DNA of 64,000 nucleotides, from assembly GCA_019638595.1 (NCBI GenBank), contig JAHBTJ010000002.1:248001-312000 (forward strand). Direction: 5' to 3'. Source of the DNA: Chitinophagaceae bacterium. Its GTDB lineage: Bacteria; Bacteroidota; Bacteroidia; Chitinophagales; Chitinophagaceae. Every line of letters starts with the position of its first letter. The first letter of the stretch is position 1. A model generated the notes under the pieces. The model saw nothing but the letters and a program-made list of their open reading frames with translations. It did not search any database and was not told where the DNA came from. Position numbers and translations under genes: made by a program. Of the stretch, positions 1-9,775 are shown piece by piece.

Positions 1-989
1 GCATAGCTACTGCTATTGTAAATGGCAAATCGTACAGGGGCTTGGCCACAGCCGCATTCAACCCGCTGCAAATTGAGCCAACTGTTGCCAACCCGGCCGA
101 TTTCAACAATTACTGGAACCAGGCAAAAGCGGAACTGGCTACCGTACCCATGGATGCCCGGATGACACTGATGCCGGAACGTTGTACTGAAAATGTAAAT
201 GTATACCATGTAAGCCTGCAGAATTATCGAATGGGGACCCGATTGTACGGGATCCTTTGTGTTCCCAAAAAGGAAGGAAAATACCCCGCTATACTACAGG
301 TGCCGGGCGCGGGTATACGTCCTTATTATGGCGATATTAACAATGCGGAAAAAGGTTTTATCACCTTCCAGATAGGTATACATGGAATACCGGTGAATAT
401 GGAAGCTCCGGTGTATAATAATCTGATGGCGGGCGCGCTGGCGGGTTACTGGAATTATAATCTTGACGACAAGGACCGTTATTATTACAAACGGGTATAC
501 CTGGGCTGTGTTCGGGCTAACGATTTTATAACAAGCCTGCCCCAGTACGACGGTGTAAACCTGGGAGTTACCGGTGGCAGCCAGGGCGGTGCTTTGTCTA
601 TTATTACTGCCGCGCTCGATCCACGGGTAAAATACCTGTCGTCCTATTATCCTGCATTGAGCGACGTTACGGGTTACTTAAAGGGACGCGCCGGTGGTTG
701 GCCACATTTGTTTGATAAAAACAACCTGGCGTTTAACAATACAAAAGAAAAGATCAATACCGCCTCTTACTATGATGTGGTAAACTTTGCCCGGCAGCTA
801 AAGGTTCCGGGCATTTATTCAATGGGCTTTAATGATGAAGTATGCCCGCCTACATCCATGTATGCTTCCTACAATGTAATAACAGCGCCCAAAGAATTGT
901 TCATTGTACCAGAAACCGGTCACTGGACATTTCCCGAGCAAAACGAAAAGCTCACGAACTGGCTGACAGCAAAGCTGAAAGGTGAATGA
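1..989 (+). CDS. acetyl xylan esterase (AXE1) family alpha/beta-hydrolase, 5'-partial
   Basis: The reading frame is open from the first bases of the window, so the N-terminus lies upstream; a TTG at 42 is not needed as a start. The visible part is the alpha/beta-hydrolase domain of the AXE1/cephalosporin-C deacetylase family, which removes acetyl groups from carbohydrate. The nucleophile Ser lies in a GGSQGG elbow (Ser codon at 579). The acidic residue is probably the Asp of GFNDEVCPP (near 834) and the His is in ETGHW (921). About 328 residues are visible; Bacteroidota members with an extra N-terminal beta domain are longer, which fits the truncation. A role in deacetylating plant xylan or a related polymer is inferred from family; no partner gene is visible here. 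Confidence 0.85.
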   Translation, partial: IATAIVNGKSYRGLATAAFNPLQIEPTVANPADFNNYWNQAKAELATVPMDARMTLMPERCTENVNVYHVSLQNYRMGTRLYGILCVPKKEGKYPAILQVPGAGIRPYYGDINNAEKGFITFQIGIHGIPVNMEAPVYNNLMAGALAGYWNYNLDDKDRYYYKRVYLGCVRANDFITSLPQYDGVNLGVTGGSQGGALSIITAALDPRVKYLSSYYPALSDVTGYLKGRAGGWPHLFDKNNLAFNNTKEKINTASYYDVVNFARQLKVPGIYSMGFNDEVCPPTSMYASYNVITAPKELFIVPETGHWTFPEQNEKLTNWLTAKLKGE

Positions 990-1000
990 TAAGTTTGGAA

Positions 1001-1290
1001 CAAATGCGTGCTCCGGGTGCGGTACTCTTTATGTAACCAGGGGTAGCGCCGATGGCGCATAATTGAAAATTACCCTTTTTGTCTACAAACGGGTTGTGCT
1101 GATGGCACAGCAAATCCGGTATGCCCAACAGCATTTTATACAGTGGAGTAACTTACTAAGAGTATTTCATTCACCCCTGGTTACGTATCTGCAATATGCC
1201 GCATAGCGGCTACCTGTTTGTAGAAAAAAGTAGCCGTTTTATTTACTCCGTCAGGGGCTACCCTTAAAATAAAGTGATCAGTAAAATAAG
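1001..1290. repeat. long palindromic intergenic element, copy A
   Basis: This element fills much of the 580-bp gap between the esterase and the T9SS protein. It recurs in reverse-complement orientation at about 14960-15245 with high identity by eye. It contains a perfect 12-bp inverted repeat, GTAACCAGGGGT at 1033-1044 and ACCCCTGGTTAC at 1173-1184, bounding a 152-bp core. Inside and beside the core are short hairpins with tiny loops (GCGCC-GAT-GGCGC, GCCGC-ATA-GCGGC, and TGTGC/GCACA). No convincing ORF or tRNA is seen. About 1291-1569 holds the presumed promoter region of the next gene and nothing else recognisable. Confidence 0.8.
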
Positions 1291-1569
1291 TTGCGGCAGG
1301 GTCTTCATTCAAAGCTATTGCGTGCAGCCATCAGATCCTGGTGCCGGGTGATCTGCCTATTCGTTCTACCTGTTGATATTTGATAAAAAAACTGCAAAAA
1401 AAAGATTTATCCCTGCAATATTATAGACTATTACCAGTTTTATGCAGGATAATAGTAGAAAACACTTATTTAAGAATGAGTGTTTTATTTAGGTGCTTGT
1501 AAAAGAATCTTACAGCATTGGGGTAACCTGCATGAATTTCACCAGAATTAACCTATTGAATCCAGTAAA

Positions 1570-4500
1570 ATGAAAACATTCCTGCTGGCTGCGTTATTGA
1601 TAACATTACAGCACGCTACACAATCACAGGTATCTTATACCTGGAACGGCTCCTTATCGGCATCCTGGACTACTGCCGGAAACTGGTCGCCCAACGGCGT
1701 TCCCGGGGTATTGGATGATGTGAAAATCGTGACGGCGGTTAATAATTGTACGCTTTCCGCAAGCACAACTATTAATAATATTACGCTTACCAGCGGAACA
1801 CTTGATTTGAACGGCGGAACGCTTACCGTTAACGGCGCTACTGCTGTTTTCACTTCAGGAATAATTCAGAACGGTATCCTTATTGTTTCCGCGGCTAATA
1901 CAACAACTTTTGGCACAGGCGCTGTAACGATGGATTGTGCAGTAAGCATTCACACTGCCACAATAAGTGTAAGGAATACAACTTTCCAGGGTACGGCGGA
2001 TATAACTAAAACCGGTTCAACCGGCGACTCCAATAACGGCAATAACATTTTTAATGGTACTGTAACCATAACCAATGCAGGTTCCGGGAACTGTATGTTA
2101 GGTAACAGCGGCGCTGATAAATTTTACAGCGACGCTACTTTTAATAATACCGGCAGTGCTAACTTATATATTGCGCATAGCAGCAGCAACAACCTTTTTA
2201 CCGGCGTAACCACCTTTAACAATACCCCTACTGCCAACACACGCACTTATGTAAGCTGGTACTCGTCAGGTACTATATTTAACAACGATATAATAGTCAG
2301 CTCCACGAGCGGGGAAGGGGTACAGTTTTGCGGGGGAAATGCAGCCTCCGTTACATTAGCCGCGGGGCATACTATTAGCATAGGAGCAGGCGGATTTTCA
2401 GCGGGCACGCTGCTTTTAAGACAGTTCACGCAATCAGGAAGCGCCCCGTTGAATTTTTCTTTAACAGGATCGGCAGAAGTAAGGTTTGGCCCTTCGGGCG
2501 ATTTTGGAGGGACGGTTACCGTTAGTGCTCCTAATATTTATACCTCCTCATCTGTTTTCAATAGTGAGGTTGTACTTACCAAAACAGATGGCGTTTCCAG
2601 CAACGCTTCTTCAGGAGGAAATACTTTTAATGCAGATCTTACCGCAAACTATTTTTCCTCTAATGGTACCGGCTATTGGTCTTTTGGTAATGGCGCTGCG
2701 GATATTTATAACGGAGATGTATACGCTAACAATAACAGTCTCGACAGGATCATTTTCGGGCATAACTCCACCAACAACCAGTTCAATGGAGATCTTATAG
2801 TAACACAAACAGGCGATTCAAGAGGCACAGCGCTTACCTGGAACAGTGGCGCCACATCTGTTATAGCCGCAGGTAAAACCATATCGCTGGGCGGCGCTGG
2901 TTTCAGCGCAGGATATTTTTATATACAGGGATTGACGCAAAATGGTACGGCCCCTATCCATTTAACAACAACAGGTACCTCTTCCATATATGTGGGCGCC
3001 GGCAATACGTATAATCCTTCCGTTATAGGAGGCGTTTTTACGCTAACCGCTCCTGATATTTATGTAAGAGGCGCTACATTTAACAGTAATGTATTTATAA
3101 CAAAAACAGGCGGCAGCAACAATCATAATGAGGGTAAGCAAAATGTTTTCAATGGCGACCTGTATATAGATCAGCAGAGCAACAGCGGTTACTTTATGTT
3201 AGGGTATAATGCCGATGACCAGTTCAATGGTAATATAACGGTTAGTTCTACCGGTACGGGCGGTATCAACTTAGGCTGGACAAACGGAACGGGCAAACCA
3301 ACACTCGCAGCCGGTAAAACAATTTCCATTGGTTCCGGGGGTTACAGTGCCGGCAACCTGCAGTTGGGCGGATTTATTCAAACCGGCAGCGATCCGTTGA
3401 ATCTGACCTTAACGGGTTCAGCCTCTTTTTATGCGGTAAATCCGGGTACGCCCTGTACTTTCCAGGGAGCATTGACTGTAACATCACCGGACATTTATAT
3501 CCGCGGCGCTGTTTTCAATAACGCGGTTACATTTACAAAAACAGGCGGCGTCAGCAATCATAACGAAGGTAAACTGAATATCTTCAATGGAACTTTATCT
3601 ATCAATCAACAAAGCAGCACGGGGTATTTTATGCTTGGGTATAATTCCGATGATCAGTTCAATGATGATATCATTGTTACTTCTACCGGTTCAGGAGGAA
3701 TAAACCTGGGCTATTCATCCGGTACCGGAGCGCTCACCTTAGCTGCCGGAAAAACGATTTTAACAGGCGGTGCGGGCTTCAGCGATGGATATTTAAACCT
3801 GTACGCTTTCACCCAGGCAGGTACCGCGCCTATGAACCTTGCCTTTACCGGCATTACCACTACCATCAGGTTTGCGCGTAACTCGGTTATTGGCGGTAAC
3901 CTGGTAGTCAGCAGCCCTGATATTTATTTTGACGGGTGTACGTTTAACGGAACGGTAGATGCTGTTAAAACAGGCAGCAGGAGCAATACCTGCCGTGGAG
4001 GAAATATATTCAATCAGCATTGTACAATTACCAACAGCGGCAGCAATTATTTACTGCTCGGAAATAATGATCCTGATATATGGAATGACGATGTAGTGTT
4101 TACCAATAACGGATCGGAACGCATATTGCCGGCATGGGCATCGGCAGGTAACCGGTTTAACGGAAATATGTATCTGAATACATCCGGCAGCGCTATCGGT
4201 ATTTCTTTTTGCGGCGGCAACAATGCCGCTACCGCTACAGTAGCAGCAGGCAAATCAATATACCCAGGCACTACAGGGCTTAACTCCGGCTATTTAATTC
4301 TCAAACAATTTACGCAGCTCGGCAACGTGCCGGTAAGCCTCACGCTTAACAGCCCTGCTACTTTTCTCCAATTTGGCCCGTCATCCGCATTTGGGGGAAA
4401 TGTTACATCAACAAGCCCGGGGTTATATTTTAACGGAGCTGTTTTTTCAGGCACGGTAAACGCTACGAAAACAGGTTTAACCAACGACGCGGGCGCCGGG

Positions 4501-7155
4501 AATAATATATTCAACGGCAATGTAACTATGACAAATACGGGCTCAGGGTATTTGATGTTTGGCAATGGAAATGCAGACCAGTTTAACGGAAACGCTATTT
4601 TTAATAATACCGGCAGCAGCAACATATATGTTGCGCACAGTAGCAGCAATAATATTTTTAACGGCATAACCACTTTTAATAATACGCCGGTTGGCAACAC
4701 CGCGATCGTTATCAGTACACATAGCGCAGGAACAATTTTTAATGAAAATATAATAGTTACATCAACAGGCGGACAGGGCGTACAGTTTTGCACGGGCAAT
4801 ACAACCGCTTCCGCTACATTAGCCGCAGGTAAAATCATTACCGTTGGCGGTGCAGGGTTTTCTTCGGGAACTTTATGGCTGAGGCAATTCACCCAGTCAG
4901 GTGCAACACCACAAACCTTCTCCCTCACAGGATCAGCAATATTAACATTCGGACCTTCATCCGCCTTTGGCGGCAATGTTACTTCATCCAGCCCGGGCTT
5001 ACTTTTTAATGGTTGTACATTTTCAGGAATAGTGAATGCTTTAAAAACAGGAGCAACCAATGATCAAAGCACGGGCAATAATATTTTCAATAATAACACC
5101 ACCATTACCAATGACGGCGCCGGTCAGTTATTATTAGGCAATGGAAATGCAGACCAGTTTAACAATACCGCTACTTTTAACAATACAGGAAGCAATAATC
5201 TATATGTTGCGCACAACAGCAGCAGCAATGTGTTTGGCGGTGTTACTACGTTTAATAATTCGCCGTTGGGCAATACCGCGATATACGTAAGCAACCATAG
5301 TGCAGGAACAACATTTGCCGAAAATATCGTTGTTTCATCAACCAACGGGCAGGGTGTTCAGTTCTGTGCAGGAAATACGACTGCTTCCGTTACATTAGCT
5401 GCCGGCAAAACCATCAGTGTTGGTGGCGCAGGTTTTACAACCGGGATATTATTGTTAAAACAGTTTACACAAACCGGATCAACAGCGCAGAACATTACAC
5501 TTACAGGTACAGGCAGACTTACTTTCGGACCGTCTGCAGCATTTAACGGAGTGGTTACTTCATCAAGTCCTGCCCTGTATTTTAACGGGTGTACGTTTAA
5601 CGCGGCACTGAATGCTACTAAAACCGGGGCAACAGACGATAACAGCGCCGGTAATAATATTTTTAACGGCAGCTCAAATTTTGTTAATAACGGTACCGGA
5701 TACCTGATGATGACATACACTTCGGGAGATATTTATAATGCTGATGTGAACTTTGTAAAAGCTAACGCGGGGTTGATCTATCCCAACTATAACAACAATA
5801 GCATTTATGCGGGAAACCTTAATATATCATCAGCTACTGCAGTTACGTTTGGCGTCAATTCAGGAACAGCCACATTTGGCGGTTCAGGAACCCAAAACAT
5901 TACAGTAACCGGCAGCACGCCAACACCTGTATTCAGGAGATTAGCTATTAACAATACCGGTGGCGGGGTATATCTCAACAATACATCTGTCAATGTTTCC
6001 ATCAGCATGGTACTGTCATCGGGATTATTGCATACAAATACCACGCATATTTTAACCATGCTGAATAATTCCACAGTTGCAGCCGGCACAGCTTTATCAA
6101 CAAGCTATATAAACGGACCGATGAGATATCAAAAATCAAGCTCCGGCAGCTCTGTGTTAAATTTTCCTGTAGGAGATGGCGCCGACTGCCGGCCCGTGGC
6201 GTTAACAGTAAATCATACCAACGGAACCCTGTATACTTACCAAACCCGGGTATTTAATGCCAGCGCTGCTGCTTTAGGATATACATTACCCGCTACCGTA
6301 GATAAAGTTTCTACGGTACACTATTATACGATCGGCAGAACAGACGCATCCGGCAATAACCAGCCAACCACCGGGCTGAGCGGCAATCAAACCATACAGG
6401 TATTTTACGGAACCAACGACATTACGGAAGACGGTTATGCGGCAACTATTGTTAAGAATACTTATAATAACCCGGGAGCCTGGATTGATATTGGCGGTAC
6501 TCCCGGTAGTGTTACTATTGGCCAGGCAGGAGATATAACTTCCTCCTCTTCACCAACCGCATTCAATTCGTTCTCAGATTTTGCCATTGGCTTCAGGGTG
6601 CTAACCATTCTGCCTGTACAGCTTCTTAACTTTACGGCACATGCGAATAACAATTATGTAGACCTGGAATGGTTTACCCAATCAGAGTATAAAAATAGTT
6701 TCTTTACCATAGAAAAAGGCGGCGATGGTGTTCATTTTGAAGCGATACAAATCGTCAACAGTACTGCTTATGAGGGAAGCGGCATAGCAAAATTAAAGTA
6801 TGCTGCAAGGGATACAGATCCATATAGTGGGAATAATTATTACCGCTTAAAGCAAACAGATATTGACGGCAAATACAGCTATTCAAAAGTAGTAGTTGTT
6901 TATTTCAGCAACCGTCAACCGGTAACGGTTTATCCCAACCCTGCGGCAGGTACGGTTTACATTAAGGGACTGAATGTGCAAACAACGCAAACAGAATGGT
7001 ACGACACAGGTGGAAGGATTGTGGCTGCGCAGGCGGTTCCCGTTCAAAACGGAATCGCAAAGATGGAGATAAACCTGGCCGGAGGAATGTATATTTTAAA
7101 ATATACTACCGGTAAAGGTATTTGGGAAACACAACGCATGATCATCCGGAAATAA
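1570..7155 (+). CDS. giant repeat-containing secreted protein with T9SS C-terminal sorting domain
   Basis: An 1861-residue protein with an N-terminal signal peptide (about residues 1-20) and a C-terminal type IX secretion sorting domain (about 1780-1861, containing VYPNPAAGTVYI). It should cross the outer membrane by T9SS and be surface-attached or released. Between them is a long Asn/Thr/Gly/Ser-rich region of probable beta-helix type. A unit with the core pattern AAGKTI-x-GGAGFS-x(5-7)-QFTQ-x-G occurs seven times (near nt 2359, 2862, 3304, 3739, 4240, 4819, 5395), so spacing varies from about 145 to 193 residues. The segment before the sorting domain (about 1680-1765, LPVQLLNFTA onward) is the module that often precedes this domain. 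No catalytic domain is recognisable; adhesin or matrix protein is the most likely role (inference). It ends 10 bp before the convergent GluQ-RS gene. Confidence 0.85.
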   Translation: MKTFLLAALLITLQHATQSQVSYTWNGSLSASWTTAGNWSPNGVPGVLDDVKIVTAVNNCTLSASTTINNITLTSGTLDLNGGTLTVNGATAVFTSGIIQNGILIVSAANTTTFGTGAVTMDCAVSIHTATISVRNTTFQGTADITKTGSTGDSNNGNNIFNGTVTITNAGSGNCMLGNSGADKFYSDATFNNTGSANLYIAHSSSNNLFTGVTTFNNTPTANTRTYVSWYSSGTIFNNDIIVSSTSGEGVQFCGGNAASVTLAAGHTISIGAGGFSAGTLLLRQFTQSGSAPLNFSLTGSAEVRFGPSGDFGGTVTVSAPNIYTSSSVFNSEVVLTKTDGVSSNASSGGNTFNADLTANYFSSNGTGYWSFGNGAADIYNGDVYANNNSLDRIIFGHNSTNNQFNGDLIVTQTGDSRGTALTWNSGATSVIAAGKTISLGGAGFSAGYFYIQGLTQNGTAPIHLTTTGTSSIYVGAGNTYNPSVIGGVFTLTAPDIYVRGATFNSNVFITKTGGSNNHNEGKQNVFNGDLYIDQQSNSGYFMLGYNADDQFNGNITVSSTGTGGINLGWTNGTGKPTLAAGKTISIGSGGYSAGNLQLGGFIQTGSDPLNLTLTGSASFYAVNPGTPCTFQGALTVTSPDIYIRGAVFNNAVTFTKTGGVSNHNEGKLNIFNGTLSINQQSSTGYFMLGYNSDDQFNDDIIVTSTGSGGINLGYSSGTGALTLAAGKTILTGGAGFSDGYLNLYAFTQAGTAPMNLAFTGITTTIRFARNSVIGGNLVVSSPDIYFDGCTFNGTVDAVKTGSRSNTCRGGNIFNQHCTITNSGSNYLLLGNNDPDIWNDDVVFTNNGSERILPAWASAGNRFNGNMYLNTSGSAIGISFCGGNNAATATVAAGKSIYPGTTGLNSGYLILKQFTQLGNVPVSLTLNSPATFLQFGPSSAFGGNVTSTSPGLYFNGAVFSGTVNATKTGLTNDAGAGNNIFNGNVTMTNTGSGYLMFGNGNADQFNGNAIFNNTGSSNIYVAHSSSNNIFNGITTFNNTPVGNTAIVISTHSAGTIFNENIIVTSTGGQGVQFCTGNTTASATLAAGKIITVGGAGFSSGTLWLRQFTQSGATPQTFSLTGSAILTFGPSSAFGGNVTSSSPGLLFNGCTFSGIVNALKTGATNDQSTGNNIFNNNTTITNDGAGQLLLGNGNADQFNNTATFNNTGSNNLYVAHNSSSNVFGGVTTFNNSPLGNTAIYVSNHSAGTTFAENIVVSSTNGQGVQFCAGNTTASVTLAAGKTISVGGAGFTTGILLLKQFTQTGSTAQNITLTGTGRLTFGPSAAFNGVVTSSSPALYFNGCTFNAALNATKTGATDDNSAGNNIFNGSSNFVNNGTGYLMMTYTSGDIYNADVNFVKANAGLIYPNYNNNSIYAGNLNISSATAVTFGVNSGTATFGGSGTQNITVTGSTPTPVFRRLAINNTGGGVYLNNTSVNVSISMVLSSGLLHTNTTHILTMLNNSTVAAGTALSTSYINGPMRYQKSSSGSSVLNFPVGDGADCRPVALTVNHTNGTLYTYQTRVFNASAAALGYTLPATVDKVSTVHYYTIGRTDASGNNQPTTGLSGNQTIQVFYGTNDITEDGYAATIVKNTYNNPGAWIDIGGTPGSVTIGQAGDITSSSSPTAFNSFSDFAIGFRVLTILPVQLLNFTAHANNNYVDLEWFTQSEYKNSFFTIEKGGDGVHFEAIQIVNSTAYEGSGIAKLKYAARDTDPYSGNNYYRLKQTDIDGKYSYSKVVVVYFSNRQPVTVYPNPAAGTVYIKGLNVQTTQTEWYDTGGRIVAAQAVPVQNGIAKMEINLAGGMYILKYTTGKGIWETQRMIIRK

Positions 7156-7165
7156 AAGAAGGCTT

Positions 7166-8095
7166 TTAAAAAGTGCCCGTTATACGGGATGATATATACC
7201 ATTCAAACAATTCTTCCCATCGTGCTACTGGCTGGCAGTAGCCCAGCGCCTGAGCGATCATCGTAAAGATCTCAGCAGGAGATTTACCCGTTTTTCGCAG
7301 TAGTTGTACAGAAGTATCGCCTGCCGATTTAGAGAGCTTTTTACCGTCGCATTGTTTTATCAGCGGGTGATGATAGAAGACGGCGTTCAAAAAACCGTTG
7401 GGCGGCAATACACCCGCAAGATATAACTGCGCAAGCGTGGAGTCCAGCAGGTCTTCTCCTCTGATCACAAGATCTACTCCGTAATGCAGATCATCCACCA
7501 CAGATGCCAGTTGGTATGCAGGATCGTTATCCTTTTTACGAACAACGAAATCTTGCATGGTTGCCGGCAAGCCGAATTTCTGATTGCCCTTGAACAAATC
7601 ATTGACTTGTATATCATTGCCGGCATTCGTGTATATGCGCCAGTTATATCCCTTTTCCTCTAGCGGCAAATGCTTTGCCATACAGGTTCCGGGGTAGCTT
7701 TTGTTATTATGCGAGCCTGGTAATTGCGATCTGGAGCAATCGCAGGCAAACACGCGATCATTCTTTTTAAGAAAGTACAGTACCTCCTTATACAGTTCCG
7801 CGCGATGGAGCTGTGAATGATGCTTCAAATGGTCTTCCACGTTCCGGGGTCCTTCATCCCACGGTATGTTTAAAAAAAGCAGGCTGTCGAATATATCCCG
7901 GATATAATCGGTTCGTATCCTTTCCTGGTCAAGATCATCAATGCGTAACAAAATACCGGCATTGAACTTTCGTGCAAGTCCTGCTGTTATAATAAATGAA
8001 AGCACATTGCCCAGGTGAAGGTATCCGCTGGGCGTTGGAGCTATCCTGGTTTTATGAAAGCTGCGTATACTCAAACCTTGTTGTTCTTCAATCAT
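7166..8095 (-). CDS. gluQ: glutamyl-Q tRNA(Asp) synthetase (GluQ-RS)
   Basis: A short class I glutamyl-tRNA synthetase paralogue without an anticodon-binding domain (about 310 residues). GluQ-RS activates glutamate and transfers it to the queuosine at position 34 of tRNA-Asp. The HIGH-type motif is PTPSGYLHLGN near the N-terminus and the KMSKS-type motif is KLSKS. A zinc site of the GluQ-RS pattern is visible (CDC, then YPGTC about 20 residues later). A start at 8179 would add 28 residues unlike the family, so the Met at 8095 (MIEEQQGL) is preferred; it puts the HIGH motif near residue 20. The gene is convergent with the T9SS gene and has no obvious functional partner beside it. Confidence 0.85.
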   Translation of the reverse strand: MIEEQQGLSIRSFHKTRIAPTPSGYLHLGNVLSFIITAGLARKFNAGILLRIDDLDQERIRTDYIRDIFDSLLFLNIPWDEGPRNVEDHLKHHSQLHRAELYKEVLYFLKKNDRVFACDCSRSQLPGSHNNKSYPGTCMAKHLPLEEKGYNWRIYTNAGNDIQVNDLFKGNQKFGLPATMQDFVVRKKDNDPAYQLASVVDDLHYGVDLVIRGEDLLDSTLAQLYLAGVLPPNGFLNAVFYHHPLIKQCDGKKLSKSAGDTSVQLLRKTGKSPAEIFTMIAQALGYCQPVARWEELFEWYISSRITGTF

Positions 8096-8277
8096 ACATA
8101 TTAAAACCGCGCATGTAGACGGTTGAAGATAAAAGATGTTTGCTGTACAACCAAGAACCTGCATTTTAATATCCGGCAACAGCCGCGGTATGCATCCTGG
8201 ATTGTAATACCATACCCTGCACTATAACATTTTATTGACAAAAAAAGATGCTAACTTACTAAAACCAACACATTCCG

Positions 8278-8715
8278 ATGATCTTCAGCAGAAAAATTTT
8301 CTTTATCCTGCTTACTATACTGGTATTGTCGCCGGTAATAGGGGTTAAACTATGGTGGCTGGCTTCCGCCAAAAACGCCACCGCTACAATGGCATTCGCG
8401 GGGAAAGAAATAAGCGGGCAACTGGTGCGGAATTATTCTGTAATGATGTTTTCTGTTACGGGAACGGATACCGTATTCTTTAATACCGGCGACCAGGAAT
8501 TATACCAGCCCGGCCAGGTATTGCCCGTCTTATATCAACCAGGTGAGCCTTCCGATGCCAGGGTAAACAGCTTCCGGAGCATATGGCAGGATACCATCGT
8601 TATTGGAGGCGTGCTCACCGTAATAATACTCATCATCTTTTTTCATCCCGAAATTGTTCCCTACCGGGCAAAAGTGCGCGTAACATTTAGTAAGCCGTTT
8701 ATACAAATTATTTGA
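8278..8715 (+). CDS. small DUF3592-like membrane protein
   Basis: A 145-residue protein with one hydrophobic segment at each end (about residues 8-30 and 105-125) and an extracytoplasmic middle. The middle resembles DUF3592 proteins: a short beta-rich segment followed by a VLPVLYQPGEPSDARVN stretch, matching the VxVxYxPxxPxxA pattern of that family. Function is unknown. A second, longer DUF3592-type protein lies at 28491-29021. The gene stands alone between the divergent GluQ-RS and the following isomerase-like gene. Confidence 0.6.
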   Translation: MIFSRKIFFILLTILVLSPVIGVKLWWLASAKNATATMAFAGKEISGQLVRNYSVMMFSVTGTDTVFFNTGDQELYQPGQVLPVLYQPGEPSDARVNSFRSIWQDTIVIGGVLTVIILIIFFHPEIVPYRAKVRVTFSKPFIQII

Positions 8716-8774
8716 AATGACCTCATTTGGTCTGCAATCAAAAAATTACTTATCTTAATCGTTCTATCAACTCA

Positions 8775-9707
8775 ATGATCATGCTTAACAGACGTGCACT
8801 TATTAAAGTTTCCGGCGCTGCCGCCCTCGCATCGGTATTGCCTTCGGTTAGCCGGGCAGAACATCCGGCTCAGCAGAACCCGTTCCGCTATTGTCTTAAC
8901 ACCAGTACTATCAGCGGGCAAAAACCGGGATTGGTACAGTACATTAACATTGCTTCGCAGGCAGGTTACGATGGAGTGGAGCTATGGATACCCGATATCA
9001 AAGAATACCTGAAGCAGGGCAATAGTGTACAGTCGCTTAAAAGCCTGCTTTTTACCAAACGCCTTGCCGTGTACAATGCCATCAGCTTTACAGCATGGCT
9101 CATAAACGATAACGACAAAAGGAACGCAGCGCTCAGTGAACTGGAGGAAGAAATGAAGCTGCTGGCTGCCATTGGCTGTAACAGGATAGCGGCGCCCCCT
9201 GCCGGTATAGAAAAAGGAGAAATGCCCGATTGGAAAATTGCGGGTGAGCGTTACCGTGCTATACTGGAGTTGGGGAGAAAGCACAAAGTAATGCCATTGC
9301 TTGAGTTCTGGGGCGCTTCCGGAACGCTGTATAATTTAGGCCAGGCTTTGGCTATTGCCACTGCAGCCAACGACCCGGATGCCAGGATACTCCCGGATAT
9401 ATACCATATGTTCCGCGGCGGATCGGGGTTTGAAGGGCTGAAGCTGCTGAATGGCAGGGTTATTGACATCATTCACATGAACGATTATATCGCTTCCAAG
9501 CCGGTAGAGGAGCAAACAGATGCAGATCGTGTATATCCCGGCGACGGTATTGGCCCTGTTAAACAGGTACTTAAAGATCTTAAAGCAATGGGTGGTGTCA
9601 AATCTTTGTCGCTTGAATTGTTCAACAGGAGTTACTGGCAGCAGGAACCGCTGGAAGTAGCGAAAACAGGGTTAACTAAAATGAAAAAGCTGGTTTCGGA
9701 AGTATAG
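8775..9707 (+). CDS. sugar phosphate isomerase/epimerase-like TIM barrel protein, exported
   Basis: About 310 residues of the xylose-isomerase-like TIM barrel family (AP endonuclease 2 superfamily), which covers metal-dependent sugar isomerases, epimerases and inosose dehydratases. The N-terminus carries a twin-arginine-type signal (NRRALIKVSGAAAL then an Ala-rich stretch), suggesting Tat export. The barrel contains the expected acidic and His residues (LEFWG, LPDIYHMFRGG, IIHMNDY, SLELFN). A TTG at 8727 is possible, but the Mets at 8775 or 8781 put the RR motif next to the start. The FAD oxidoreductase begins 68 bp downstream on the same strand; the pair may act on one sugar-like substrate (inference). 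The exact reaction cannot be told. Confidence 0.75.
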   Translation: MIMLNRRALIKVSGAAALASVLPSVSRAEHPAQQNPFRYCLNTSTISGQKPGLVQYINIASQAGYDGVELWIPDIKEYLKQGNSVQSLKSLLFTKRLAVYNAISFTAWLINDNDKRNAALSELEEEMKLLAAIGCNRIAAPPAGIEKGEMPDWKIAGERYRAILELGRKHKVMPLLEFWGASGTLYNLGQALAIATAANDPDARILPDIYHMFRGGSGFEGLKLLNGRVIDIIHMNDYIASKPVEEQTDADRVYPGDGIGPVKQVLKDLKAMGGVKSLSLELFNRSYWQQEPLEVAKTGLTKMKKLVSEV

Positions 9708-9775
9708 GTCTACTGTGGCTACAGGTTTTGGAAAGTATATGTGTTTATTTTATAGCAGTATAATAAAATACTTTT

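Noticed and set aside
952-1134. 60-residue minus-strand frame after the esterase gene
   Set aside because: It covers the 3' end of the esterase gene and part of the long palindromic element; no support as a gene.
4290-5060. 256-residue minus-strand open frame
   Set aside because: It lies wholly antisense to the repeat region of the T9SS protein and is rich in Leu/Pro/Val as expected from reverse reading of Asn/Gly/Thr repeats; no domain or start context supports it.
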